Assembly (NCBI GenBank): GCA_015232865.1
Contig: JADFYU010000037.1
Span: 1 to 23,207, forward strand
Direction of reading: 5' to 3'
DNA from: Magnetococcales bacterium
GTDB taxonomy: Bacteria > Pseudomonadota > Magnetococcia > Magnetococcales > UBA8363
Length of the DNA: 23,207 nt
The notes below the pieces were generated by a model. That model worked only from the letters and a program-made list of their open reading frames with translations, was not told the origin of the DNA and ran no database searches. A program made the position numbers and the translations under genes. The stretch's first letter is position 1, and every line of letters starts with the position of its first letter. Of the stretch, positions 7,271 through 15,942 are shown in pieces.

Positions 7271-9205
7271 ATGTTTAACCGGATTTTTTCTTCCCGTTTT
7301 GGTAGTGCCTACCTGTTTGCCCTGCTTTTCGTCCTGATTGCCGCGCTCATCCGGTCGGTTCTTCTGATCAAATCCTGGGACATGTTGGAGCTGGAAGTCG
7401 GAACCCTGCTGGGCATCTATTCGGTCGGGTTTCTGATCGATGTCGTGACGGCCAGTTATTTTTGCATCACGCTCATCCTCTATCTCACCCTGATGCCGGA
7501 CCGACTCGTCAACCGTCCCGCTCACGGGCTTTTCTTCAGCACGTTTTTCTTTCTGTTTCTCTACGGTCTTGTCTTTGGCATGGTTGCCGAATGGATCTTT
7601 TGGGACGAGTTTGGCGTTCGATTTAATTTTATTGCCGTTGACTATCTCATTTACACCGAAGAGGTTTTGAAAAACATCTGGCAATCCTATCCGGTGCCAA
7701 TTCTGCTCAGTGCGGTACTGCTCCTGTCCGGGCTGATTTTCTGGCCCATCCGCCGCCGGAGCCTGCTGGCCCGATCCTTTCAGAATCAAACCACCTGGAG
7801 AAGTCGGGCCAGACACGGAGCCATCCTGCTCTCTCTGCCCCTTCTGTTTTTTTTCATCGTTCCGGTCAACTATTCAGAAATTTCCCAGAACCGTTTTCAA
7901 AACGAGCTGGCAAAAAATGGGATCTACTCCCTCTTTTCCGCTTTTCGCCATAACCAACTCGATTATCAGGAGTTTTATAAGCAAGCAGACGAAAAGGCCG
8001 TCTTGACCCGGTTGAGAGAACTTTTAAAAACCGATGATAGCGAATATCTATCCGACGATCTCTATGACATAACCCGCCGGATCAAAAGAACCGGACCAGA
8101 AAAAAAACACAACGTTATCTTTATCACCATGGAGAGCATGAGCGCCGAGTACCTCGGCAAGTTTGGCAGCAAAAGAGGGCTGACCCCCTACCTGGATCAA
8201 CTGGCCGACGAGAGCCTGTTTTTTACCAATCTCTATGCGACCGGCACCCGCACGGTTCGGGGCATGGAGAGCCTGACTCTCTCGGTACCCCCCAGTCCCG
8301 GACGCAGCCAGGTCAAACGACCCAACAATGAAAATCTGTTCTCTTCCGGGTTCGTTTTTCGCAAAAAAGGCTACGATACCAAGTTTATCTACGGTGGTTA
8401 CGGCTATTTTGACAACATGAACTATTTTTTCGGTAACAACGGCTTTGATATTGTTGACCGAACCGATATCGATGATGAAGATATCACCCATGAGAACGCT
8501 TGGGGAGTGGCTGACGAGGATATATATCGGCGGGCCACCAAGGAGGCGGACGCGGCTTTTGCGGCTGGCAAGCCGTTTTATCACTTCATCATGACCACCT
8601 CCAACCATCGGCCCTTTACCTACCCGGACGGCCGGATCGATATTCCTTCCCCGGGACAGCGGGAGGGTGGCATCAAATATACCGACTATGCCATCCATCG
8701 GTTTATCGAAGATACCCGCTCCAAGCCCTGGTTTGACAACACCCTCTTTGTCATCATTTCAGATCACTGCGCCGGCAGCTCCGGGCGCACGGAACTGCCG
8801 CTGTTTCGCTATCGCATCCCGTTCATGATCTATCAACCGGCTCTGATCAAACCGGCCGTCAACGATTATCAGGTCAGCCAGTTGGACGTGGTTCCAACCA
8901 TAATGGGTCTGCTGAACTGGAGTTATACCAGCCGCTTTTTTGGTCGCGACATTCTCAAGATGAAAGAACACGAACAGCAGGCCCTGGTCGGCAATTTCCA
9001 AAAACTGGGGCTGGTTCGCGGCAACGATCTGGCTATCCTCAGCCCACAACAGGGAGAGAGCTTCTATCGATTTTCCCGCCATTCAAACAAACAGGACAAG
9101 CGTGAGCCGCTACCAGATCTTCTCTTCGATACCCTGAGTTATTACCAAGGGGCCGACATACTGGCTAAAAAAGGCGGTAACCGTTGGATCGATGAAAATC
9201 CATAA
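7271..9205 (+). CDS. LTA-synthase-like phosphoglycerol transferase (membrane sulfatase-fold enzyme)
   Basis: About five transmembrane helices fill residues 10-205, followed by a periplasmic alkaline-phosphatase/sulfatase-fold domain. The domain carries the LtaS-type site: Glu288 in FITMESMSAEY, the probable nucleophile Thr328 in ATGTRTVRGMES, the family motif TTSNHRPFTYPDG, and Asp498-His499 in IISDHCAG. Enzymes of this type take glycerol-phosphate from phosphatidylglycerol and attach it to a glycan or a growing polymer. Gram-negative members, including OpgB-like proteins, modify periplasmic glucans or unknown acceptors. The 644-residue length is normal. A modest ribosome site (AGGG) precedes the ATG. 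The 3' end overlaps the PAP2 gene by 14 bases. The acceptor here is not known. Confidence 0.88.
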   Translation: MFNRIFSSRFGSAYLFALLFVLIAALIRSVLLIKSWDMLELEVGTLLGIYSVGFLIDVVTASYFCITLILYLTLMPDRLVNRPAHGLFFSTFFFLFLYGLVFGMVAEWIFWDEFGVRFNFIAVDYLIYTEEVLKNIWQSYPVPILLSAVLLLSGLIFWPIRRRSLLARSFQNQTTWRSRARHGAILLSLPLLFFFIVPVNYSEISQNRFQNELAKNGIYSLFSAFRHNQLDYQEFYKQADEKAVLTRLRELLKTDDSEYLSDDLYDITRRIKRTGPEKKHNVIFITMESMSAEYLGKFGSKRGLTPYLDQLADESLFFTNLYATGTRTVRGMESLTLSVPPSPGRSQVKRPNNENLFSSGFVFRKKGYDTKFIYGGYGYFDNMNYFFGNNGFDIVDRTDIDDEDITHENAWGVADEDIYRRATKEADAAFAAGKPFYHFIMTTSNHRPFTYPDGRIDIPSPGQREGGIKYTDYAIHRFIEDTRSKPWFDNTLFVIISDHCAGSSGRTELPLFRYRIPFMIYQPALIKPAVNDYQVSQLDVVPTIMGLLNWSYTSRFFGRDILKMKEHEQQALVGNFQKLGLVRGNDLAILSPQQGESFYRFSRHSNKQDKREPLPDLLFDTLSYYQGADILAKKGGNRWIDENP

Positions 9206-9890
9206 CTCTTTTTTTCCGGTTTTGGGGCTGCTGGTTTTAACCACCCTGTTTTTTGAGTGGAATTCGGTCGATCTTTGGCTGCAAGATTTTTTTTATCAGC
9301 CCAAAACGGGTCAATGGTTGATCAATCGAGATGAACCCATCATGCGGTTTATCCTCTATGATGGAGCAAAAAAAGCCCTGGTCATACTGGGCTTGATGGC
9401 TCTGGCCGTTTTTTTTCTCTCCTTCAAATTCCATGGACTGCTGCGATTTCGTCGCCGGGCTGTGCTTTTGTCGTTATCCCTGATTTTTGTCCCGGCTATA
9501 ATAGCCGGCTCCAAAAGTCAAACCAACACCTACTGCCCCTGGGATCTACAACGGTACGGTTCAACCAAACCCTACGTGAAGCTGTTTGAACCATATCCAT
9601 CGGAATTTATTCAAGATCGCCCGCCCAAATGTTTTCCGGCTGGACATCCGACCGGCGGTTTCGCCCTGATGGTCGGATTTTTTCTCTTTTCAACGCCGAA
9701 AGGCCGAAAGCGGGGCTTATGGGTTGGCCTGGCTGCCGGCTGGGTGATGGGTCTCTACCAAATGCTCAAAGGGGCGCATTTTTTTAGCCACGTGGTTTTT
9801 TCCATGCTGGCCGCCTGGCTGGTCATCCTGATCGTGGTGGCGGTCGTGGATCGTTGGATCGTAGAGCCAGAAGGGGGAACAATGGTTTGA
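9192..9890 (+). CDS. PAP2-family membrane phosphatase
   Basis: This 232-residue protein has about five transmembrane helices and the PAP2 signatures of the lipid/polyprenyl-phosphate phosphatases. These are KSQTNTYCPWDL (Lys108), CFPAGHPTGG (His152 in PAGH) and KGAHFFSH (His196). In the third motif the usual Arg and Asp positions hold Gln190 and His200. As I recall, a subfamily with TNxxCPW and GAHFxSH shares this pattern, so it need not mean loss of activity. Likely substrates are lipid phosphates such as phosphatidic acid, undecaprenyl diphosphate or lipid A phosphate. The 14-base overlap with the phosphoglycerol transferase gene implies coupled expression and a joint role in envelope lipid or headgroup turnover. 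Confidence 0.85.
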   Translation: MKIHNSFFPVLGLLVLTTLFFEWNSVDLWLQDFFYQPKTGQWLINRDEPIMRFILYDGAKKALVILGLMALAVFFLSFKFHGLLRFRRRAVLLSLSLIFVPAIIAGSKSQTNTYCPWDLQRYGSTKPYVKLFEPYPSEFIQDRPPKCFPAGHPTGGFALMVGFFLFSTPKGRKRGLWVGLAAGWVMGLYQMLKGAHFFSHVVFSMLAAWLVILIVVAVVDRWIVEPEGGTMV

Positions 9891-9937
9891 CTATTTGCTC
9901 TCATTTCACATTCTCTGATTAATTATCAAAAAAATTC

Positions 9938-9946
9938 TGTTATGCT
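9938..9946 (+). promoter_or_regulatory. Possible extended -10 promoter for the CheW-CZB gene
   Basis: TGTTATGCT fits an extended -10 element (TGn followed by a TATAAT-like hexamer, 9941-9946). It lies about 90 bases before the chosen start of the chemotaxis gene, in the 146-base spacer after the PAP2 gene. No convincing -35 is present. Confidence 0.3.
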
Positions 9947-10036
9947 GTCGGCAGACAATAATCCCAAATCCGGTCATTTGATGTGCGTGCAGGGCGTAAC
10001 GCCGAATCTGGAAGAACTTGGAAAGGCCGACTACGA

Positions 10037-10867
10037 ATGGGTTCTCTATTTCCCAACAATGTTGACTATCTCATTTTCAGCGTCAACCAAAACCACTATG
10101 GTGTCCATCATGACAAAGTAATCTCGGTCATGGATCTCTCCAAGGTTACCAACGTGCCGCACCTGCCCCCAGAAATCCGCGGTGTCATCCCCTTTAGAGG
10201 GGACAATATTCCACTCTTCGACCTGCGCGTCAGCTTTGGAGCCATTCCCCGTCAGACGGAAACCAAACAGTTGATCGAAAACATGGCTTTGCGTAAACAG
10301 GATCACATCAATTGGCTCAACAAGCTCAGCCAGGAGGTCTCCGACGGACTGCCCATTTCCGTTCAGACCGATCCGCACCTGTGTGCCTTTGGTAAATGGT
10401 ATGACCGTTTTGAACCCGACAACATCAATCTAAAAGCCCATATGGCCCGTTTTGACGCCCCGCATAAGCAGATCCACAAAGTGGCTGTCGAAGCCAAAAA
10501 ATTGGTTGCCAACGGTCAGACAGAGGCCGCCAAAAAGCTGATCAGCCATGCCAATATCAATATTTTATCCCGTTTGATCAAACTGTTTGACGAAATTGAA
10601 GGATTGATTCACAAATATCTCATGGAGTATGTGATCGTCTTCGATACCGGCTCTCAGCTTTTTGCAGCGGCTGTCGATGACATCAACACGTTTTGCCCAT
10701 TGGATAACATTGAATATCCCCTGCCCAAAGGAATGTCCGGTGCCAAGCGGCACAGCTTGATCCAAGCCATCAGTCACAACTCCTCCCAATCCGAAGAGAT
10801 ATTGCGCAGTATCCTGCTGCTGGACATGGATAAGCTTCTAAAGATTCATCCCATCGTTGCCGGGTAA
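10037..10867 (+). CDS. CheW-like chemotaxis coupling protein with an inserted CZB zinc-binding domain
   Basis: Residues 9-75 are the first half of a CheW fold: YLIFSVNQNHYGVHHDKVISV, then VTNVPHLPPEIRGVIPFRGD and IPLFDLRVSFG. Residues 84-195 form a helical chemoreceptor zinc-binding (CZB) domain with His90 (HINW), His114-x2-Cys116-AFGKWY, and His143/His147 in HKQIHKVA. Residues 198-272 resume CheW (YVIVFDTGSQLFAAAVDDI to LLLDMDKLLKI). CheW links receptors to CheA, and CZB domains bind zinc and can sense oxidants such as hypochlorite. One polypeptide could therefore couple zinc or redox state to signalling. The ATG at 10037 is chosen for its GGAAAGG upstream and the match to CheW. A GTG at 9983 would add 18 residues. 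No che operon is nearby. Confidence 0.88.
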   Translation: MGSLFPNNVDYLIFSVNQNHYGVHHDKVISVMDLSKVTNVPHLPPEIRGVIPFRGDNIPLFDLRVSFGAIPRQTETKQLIENMALRKQDHINWLNKLSQEVSDGLPISVQTDPHLCAFGKWYDRFEPDNINLKAHMARFDAPHKQIHKVAVEAKKLVANGQTEAAKKLISHANINILSRLIKLFDEIEGLIHKYLMEYVIVFDTGSQLFAAAVDDINTFCPLDNIEYPLPKGMSGAKRHSLIQAISHNSSQSEEILRSILLLDMDKLLKIHPIVAG

Positions 10868-10895
10868 GGGCAGGCGCTGGGGGATAATTAAACGG

Positions 10896-12200
10896 TCAAA
10901 CCAACTCCCGGATAGCCGCCTCCACACCATCCCAGGCTCGGTGCAGATCGGCCTCGGAAATACAATAGGGTGGCAACAGATAGAGAACATTTCCCAAGGG
11001 CCGGATCAACAGACCCCGCTTGATAAAAAAGGCTTTGAGAAACGGAGCCACTTTGGAGCCGTAACCCGGATCACCGGTGATAAAATCCAAGGCGGCCACC
11101 CCCCCGGTAACACGGGTTTTTTCAATATTGGCGACCTTAACCAACGGGCCAATCCGTTGACGATGGATGGCCTCGATTCGGGCGATTTTAGCTAGAGTAT
11201 TCTCTTGTTCAAACAGATCGAACGAAGCCACAGCCGCCGCACAGCTGATCGGGTTGGCGGTAAAGGAGTGACCATGGGCAAAGGCCCGATCAAAACTGTC
11301 GCCTAAAAACGCTTCATAAATCGCCGCACCACAAACCGTGACCGACAGCGGCATGAAACCACCGGTCAGCCCCTTGGACAGGCAAATGATATCGGGGACC
11401 ACAGCGGCTTTTTCACACGCAAACAGGCTGCCCACCCGACCAAAACCGGTCATCACCTCATCAAAAATCAGCAGAACCCCCGCCTGCTCAAGTCGCCGGG
11501 CCACCGCCTGCAAAAACTCCGGTCTACACATGCGCATGCCCGAAGCCCCTTGTATCAGCGGCTCCACCAACAATCCGGCACAGCGGGAAGCCGATTGTTG
11601 CAAATAGTCGTCCAGAGAGCGCAAAGCCTGGGCCTCCCGCCGCTCAACCCCCTCATCCCCTAGCCAGGTGGTTGGGTAGGGGATGGTATCCACCTCGAAC
11701 AACAACGGTCGAAATGGCTCGAAGAACCCGGTGGTCGCCCCCATGGACATGGCCCCGACCGTGTCGCCATGATAGCCCCCCTCAAAAGCCAGGAAACGGT
11801 CTCGCTGCTCGCCTCGATTCAGATGATACTGACGGGCCATCTTCAGGGCCACCTCCACTGCCGTTGAGCCGTTATCGGAGAAAAACACCCGTTCCAACCC
11901 ACCCGGCAGATGTCGGGCCAATCGGCTCGCTAGCCCGACGGCTGGTTCATGGGTAAAGCCGGCAAAAATCACCTGTTCCAATTTTTGCGCCTGATCGGCA
12001 ATGGCCCGGGCGATGACCGGGTGGGCATGGCCATGAGTGGTCAACCACCAGGAAGAGATCAGGTCCAGGTACTCCCGACCATCGGCGCCATGGAGGGTTG
12101 CCCCGGATGCCGACAAGATGGGAATGGGGTCCGGGGCCGTCGCCTCTTGGGTAAAGGGGTGCCAGACAAACTGCCGGTCTTGGGAAATCAATTTTTTCAA
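10896..12200 (-). CDS. bioA: Adenosylmethionine-8-amino-7-oxononanoate aminotransferase BioA
   Basis: BioA uses S-adenosylmethionine to aminate 7-keto-8-aminopelargonate to 7,8-diaminopelargonate. The protein shows WHPFTQ near its start, the substrate-pocket SSWWLTTHGHAHP (residues 49-61), GSTAVEVALKMARQY, FEGGYHGDTVGAMS, FDEVMTGFGRVG and the PLP lysine Lys276 in CLSKGLTGGFMPLS. At 434 residues it is full length. The start codon is TTG at 12200, since an in-frame stop lies four codons upstream and no ATG fits. It is separate from the main bio operon, 82 bases downstream of the kinase gene, with no BirA-like operator in front. It converges on the CheW-CZB gene with a 28-base gap. Confidence 0.96.
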   Translation of the reverse strand: MKKLISQDRQFVWHPFTQEATAPDPIPILSASGATLHGADGREYLDLISSWWLTTHGHAHPVIARAIADQAQKLEQVIFAGFTHEPAVGLASRLARHLPGGLERVFFSDNGSTAVEVALKMARQYHLNRGEQRDRFLAFEGGYHGDTVGAMSMGATTGFFEPFRPLLFEVDTIPYPTTWLGDEGVERREAQALRSLDDYLQQSASRCAGLLVEPLIQGASGMRMCRPEFLQAVARRLEQAGVLLIFDEVMTGFGRVGSLFACEKAAVVPDIICLSKGLTGGFMPLSVTVCGAAIYEAFLGDSFDRAFAHGHSFTANPISCAAAVASFDLFEQENTLAKIARIEAIHRQRIGPLVKVANIEKTRVTGGVAALDFITGDPGYGSKVAPFLKAFFIKRGLLIRPLGNVLYLLPPYCISEADLHRAWDGVEAAIRELV

Positions 12201-12282
12201 AGCGGGTTCTACCTATTCTGGGCAAGGATGACCGGATTGTTCACCTGGATTCTGCGGAGACGCGGATCGGAGGTTGCCGCCA

Positions 12283-15048
12283 TTATTTTTCTGTTTTTCC
12301 TGACGAATCCGGGGGTTGCACTGCCAAATCCTGGTTTAATTGCCGGTTTAATTCAACCTCCACCCTTTTACCCTCCAGCAAAAGGGCGCTCAGATGAAAG
12401 CGTCTCTCGGACTGGCTGGCCGATTGATCGACCTGTTCGAGTTTCATAATGATTTCGACCAATCTTCTGGCACCGAAACTGTAGGCGTTGTTTTTGAGAG
12501 CCTGGGCCAGGCTAAGCAGATTTTCAGAATCATTGCGACGGGCCGCATCATCTATTTCTTTCAGGTTTATCGGCAGGTTTTGCAAAAACAACTGGATGGG
12601 TGCATCAATATCACCGCCAAACTCCTGCCGCAACCGTTCCAGCAGTGAAAGATCGATGGATTGAACGGGTGCCGTGTCGATCGAGAGCTTCGTCGGGGAA
12701 ATGTCTGCTGGAGCCGGTTGACGACACAGTTTTTTGATTGCATCCAATAAGCGATCTTTTCGGATCGGCTTGGAGAGGTGGAGGGTACAACCGACCTCGG
12801 CGCTCATTTGGATGTGCTCGCGCATGGCGTTGGCTGACAGAGCCACAATCGGAGTTGGAGCGCGTGCCTGCTCCTTCTCCAAAGCCCGAATTTGCCGGGT
12901 TGCTTCCAGTCCATCCATAACCGGCATGCTGATATCCATCAGCACCAGGTCAAAGGCCAAGGTCGGAAAAAGCGCTACCGCCTGCTCTCCATTGACCGCC
13001 TCGATTATCTCATGGCTATACTCACTCAAAAAAGCCTTGATGACCAAACGATTATCCTCGGCATCATCGACTAATAGAATGTTCAGCCGCCGCCCTCTCT
13101 CCGGGTTTTTCTCCCCGGTGGAAGCCGGGTCGGTCGTGACCGCCGGGTCGGCTTCGATTTCGGGCAGATCGGCAGTAAAATGAAAACGGGACCCTTCGCC
13201 CACCTGGCTTTCCAGCCAAAGCTCTCCTCCCATGGCCTGAACCAACCGTTTGCAGATGGAAAGCCCCAACCCCGTACCGCCCAAACGGCGGGACATATCG
13301 CCGCCAACCTGTTGAAACGGAAAAAATATTTTTTTCTGCTGCTCTGTAGAAATCCCGATGCCGGTATCGGCAATGGTAAAATGGAGCAGCCCCCCCTCAC
13401 TCCGCTCCACAGAGAGAGCAACCTGCCCCTGATCGGTGAATTTGATCCCGTTGCTCAGCAAATTCAACAACACCTGACGCAGACGCAGCTCATCCCCGAC
13501 CACACGCTGAGGACAATCAACCTCCAGTTGAAAAATCAAATCCACGCCCTTTTCTTCTGCTTTTTGCTGCAAGAGTTGCCGACACTCTTCGACCAGGTCT
13601 GGCAGGTCAAACGGAACCAGCTCCAGTTGAAGCTGATTGGCCTCAATTTTTGAAAGATCCAGTATTTCATTGATCAAGCTGAGCAGCTTCTCCCCGGCAT
13701 TGCTTAAAACCTTCAAATATTCTTTCTGCTTTCCACCCAGCCTGGTCTCATTGAGCACTTCAGCCATACCGAGAATGGCATTCATGGGTGTCCGTATTTC
13801 ATGACTCATATTGGCCAGAAAAGCGCTTTTTGCCCGATTTGCCTGTTCCGCCTGGGTCTTGGCCCGACGCAGATCTTGTTCATTGCGGACTCGATTGGTG
13901 ATGTCATAAAAAAACCACGCCCGCCCAGTGAGCTTCCCTTCTTGCAACAAAGACTGGGAATACCGCTCAAAAACCCGATCATCCTTGAAATAGATCAGGT
14001 CAAAACTATCTTCGAGAGTGCCATAAAGTCTCCTGATTTCAAAGACAAATTGGTCCGGCTCCTTGATTTGATCCAAAACCGAATCAAGCAAGAGCTTGTC
14101 ATCCCCCAGGGTCATCAACTCTTGGGGAATCTGCCACAACTCGACAAAACGCTGGTTGAAATGGGTGATTTTACCTCTGTTATCCACCGCCAGGATGCCG
14201 TCACGGGTTGACTCCGTAATGGCTTTCAACAAGGACTGGTTGTTGCGAAGGAAGGTTTCAATCTGTTTGCGACGGGCAATCTCCTCCTGGAGGCTGGCGG
14301 TCTTCTCTTTGACAGAACGGACAAGCTGCTCTTTTGCCTCCTCCTGAACCGCAACCAGTTGGGTACGGCCTCTGTCGATGGTATCGAGCATGGCATTGAA
14401 GGAGGACTGCATCTGGGTCAACTCATTCTCGGCATGAAGACCCAACTCAATCCGGTTCTGCCCCAGGGTATCCAGCTCAACCCGCTCCATCTGCGTGATG
14501 AAGGTGGTCAATGGCCGACGTAGATAGCGTTGAAACGCCCAGAGAAACAACCACCACAAGGCCAGACTTTTGATCATCGCATTGAGCACGATCATGAGGA
14601 ATCCCATTCTGACCCGATCAATGATCACTCGCTGATTACTATAGAACCGGACGTTGGCCAGATGGATTTTTTTGTCGGAAAACTCATGATATATGGCAAA
14701 TTCGTGATAGAAGGTTTTATTCAGGGCGGATTCGCTCTCTAGGCGCTGACCATAGCTGGAAATCTGACCGTTGGCTGGAATGATTTCCAAATTGACCACC
14801 ATCGGCATGTTGAGAATGCCCTCTGCCAACGATTGAACCTGCTTGTCATTGATCTGCCAAAGCGCCAACTCCAAAGCCGGTTCAAAGGTCTTCTGCATTT
14901 GAACCAGCTCTGTAAGCACGCTTTTTTTCGTGTGTTGATATTCAATGCCCACATGGATGGCCGTCACCAGCAGGGTCAAGGCAAAATAGAGTCCGAATAC
15001 CACCTTGAGCAGATGAACCGTAAGTGAGTTTCGCGCAAAAATATTCAT
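12283..15048 (-). CDS. Hybrid sensor histidine kinase (HAMP-PAS-HisKA-HATPase-REC) with degenerate Hpt
   Basis: Numbering is from the TTG at 15057; from the ATG at 15048 subtract 3. A transmembrane helix near 15-36, a periplasmic region to about 155, a second helix at 157-180 and a HAMP linker are followed by a coiled coil and a PAS domain (about 275-400). The kinase core has His419 in NMSHEIRTPMN and ATP-binding motifs LLNLLSNGIKFTD, IADTGIGIS and GGTGLGLSIC. The receiver has VDDAEDN and Asp708 in LVLMDISMPVMDG. The end resembles an Hpt domain (AQALKNNAYSFGARRL), but the phospho-accepting His is Gln852. The gene follows the binding-protein gene with no gap, suggesting that protein feeds the sensor. 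No separate response regulator is nearby. Ligand unknown. Confidence 0.92.
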   Translation of the reverse strand: MNIFARNSLTVHLLKVVFGLYFALTLLVTAIHVGIEYQHTKKSVLTELVQMQKTFEPALELALWQINDKQVQSLAEGILNMPMVVNLEIIPANGQISSYGQRLESESALNKTFYHEFAIYHEFSDKKIHLANVRFYSNQRVIIDRVRMGFLMIVLNAMIKSLALWWLFLWAFQRYLRRPLTTFITQMERVELDTLGQNRIELGLHAENELTQMQSSFNAMLDTIDRGRTQLVAVQEEAKEQLVRSVKEKTASLQEEIARRKQIETFLRNNQSLLKAITESTRDGILAVDNRGKITHFNQRFVELWQIPQELMTLGDDKLLLDSVLDQIKEPDQFVFEIRRLYGTLEDSFDLIYFKDDRVFERYSQSLLQEGKLTGRAWFFYDITNRVRNEQDLRRAKTQAEQANRAKSAFLANMSHEIRTPMNAILGMAEVLNETRLGGKQKEYLKVLSNAGEKLLSLINEILDLSKIEANQLQLELVPFDLPDLVEECRQLLQQKAEEKGVDLIFQLEVDCPQRVVGDELRLRQVLLNLLSNGIKFTDQGQVALSVERSEGGLLHFTIADTGIGISTEQQKKIFFPFQQVGGDMSRRLGGTGLGLSICKRLVQAMGGELWLESQVGEGSRFHFTADLPEIEADPAVTTDPASTGEKNPERGRRLNILLVDDAEDNRLVIKAFLSEYSHEIIEAVNGEQAVALFPTLAFDLVLMDISMPVMDGLEATRQIRALEKEQARAPTPIVALSANAMREHIQMSAEVGCTLHLSKPIRKDRLLDAIKKLCRQPAPADISPTKLSIDTAPVQSIDLSLLERLRQEFGGDIDAPIQLFLQNLPINLKEIDDAARRNDSENLLSLAQALKNNAYSFGARRLVEIIMKLEQVDQSASQSERRFHLSALLLEGKRVEVELNRQLNQDLAVQPPDSSGKTEK

Positions 15049-15053
15049 CCGAA

Positions 15054-15839
15054 TCAAGGCCTGATTTTAAAATAATCCTGGGTATACTTCTGGTAGATGG
15101 CATCATAACGACCATTATTTTTTAAACGGGCCAACCCTTGGTTGAAATGATCTCGCACCTCCTGCTCGACAAAGGCGGTGCGGTATTGGCTGGGGGGAAA
15201 CAGATCGTTATAGCGTACGGCCTGCTCGGCGTTGACCTTGCCTTCACTGATTAATTTATTCTGAAAAAATCGGAAGATACTCTCATCCATCACGGCAACA
15301 TCGGTCCGTCCGGCCAACAGCATGTGTGCCTGTCTCTCTTGATTGGCAATTTCCAGATAGGCTGGATTGCCGGCTACGACCGACTCAAACTCCGGACCAA
15401 GATAACGGGCCGCCAATTGAAAGCCGATGATGCTGCGGTTTTTCAGGTCTTCTATTTTACTGAGGGTAAAGGGGGCGTTGGATCGGGTAATGGCTTTATT
15501 GTGATACTGCATAAAAACGTCGGAGTAGTAAGCCTTGAGGCCGGAATTTTTCTTGATGATGGTGGTTGCGTCCAACTCGCCGTCGGCAAACATTTTAAAC
15601 CCGCGACCGATAGGCAAAAATACCGGATTGATGACATACCCCTGCCCCTCCAGAGCCTCCCGGACGATATCCACGACGATACCACTGCTGTCACCGCCCT
15701 GCTCCTGTTCCGACCCGACCAACACGTAGGGCGGTGTATAGGCACTAAAAAGCACCTTCAACTCCTTCGCTTCAGCGGAATGCGCAGTCAGCATCAGCCA
15801 CAAAAACAAAAAGCCGGATCGCATGCAATTTCGGAACAT
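15054..15839 (-). CDS. Periplasmic substrate-binding protein, family 3 (amino-acid type)
   Basis: A signal peptide (cleavage probably after AHSAEA, residue 24) leads a two-lobed solute-binding fold. Family-like parts are LKVLFSAYTPPYVLV, GIVVDIVREALEGQGY, FADGELDATTIIKK, IEDLKNRSIIGFQLAARY, AGRTDVAVMDES and the closing LKNNGRYDAIYQKYTQDYF. The 261-residue length is typical. There is no ABC permease or ATPase gene nearby. Instead its stop lies in the start region of the hybrid kinase gene (15048-15057), so it is more likely a signal-input protein for that kinase than a transporter component. The start has only a weak ribosome site; an internal ATG at 15824 is an alternative. Ligand unknown. 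Confidence 0.88.
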   Translation of the reverse strand: MFRNCMRSGFLFLWLMLTAHSAEAKELKVLFSAYTPPYVLVGSEQEQGGDSSGIVVDIVREALEGQGYVINPVFLPIGRGFKMFADGELDATTIIKKNSGLKAYYSDVFMQYHNKAITRSNAPFTLSKIEDLKNRSIIGFQLAARYLGPEFESVVAGNPAYLEIANQERQAHMLLAGRTDVAVMDESIFRFFQNKLISEGKVNAEQAVRYNDLFPPSQYRTAFVEQEVRDHFNQGLARLKNNGRYDAIYQKYTQDYFKIRP

Positions 15840-15942
15840 TTTACTATCTCATCCAGTAAGGCAAAATCCGAATTGTCGGCCCAAACCAGGGGACGACATC
15901 GGAATGTTGTTTCGTCAGCCCAATCCAGATTCAAGGTTCAAA

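Noticed and set aside
9983..10036. GTG start adding 18 residues to the CheW-CZB protein
   Set aside because: The extra residues are not CheW-like, and the ATG at 10037 has the better ribosome site.
9956..10036. Riboswitch in the leader of the CheW-CZB gene
   Set aside because: There is a small GGCG/CGCC hairpin, but the conserved bases of the cyclic-di-GMP (GEMM) class or another known class are not there.
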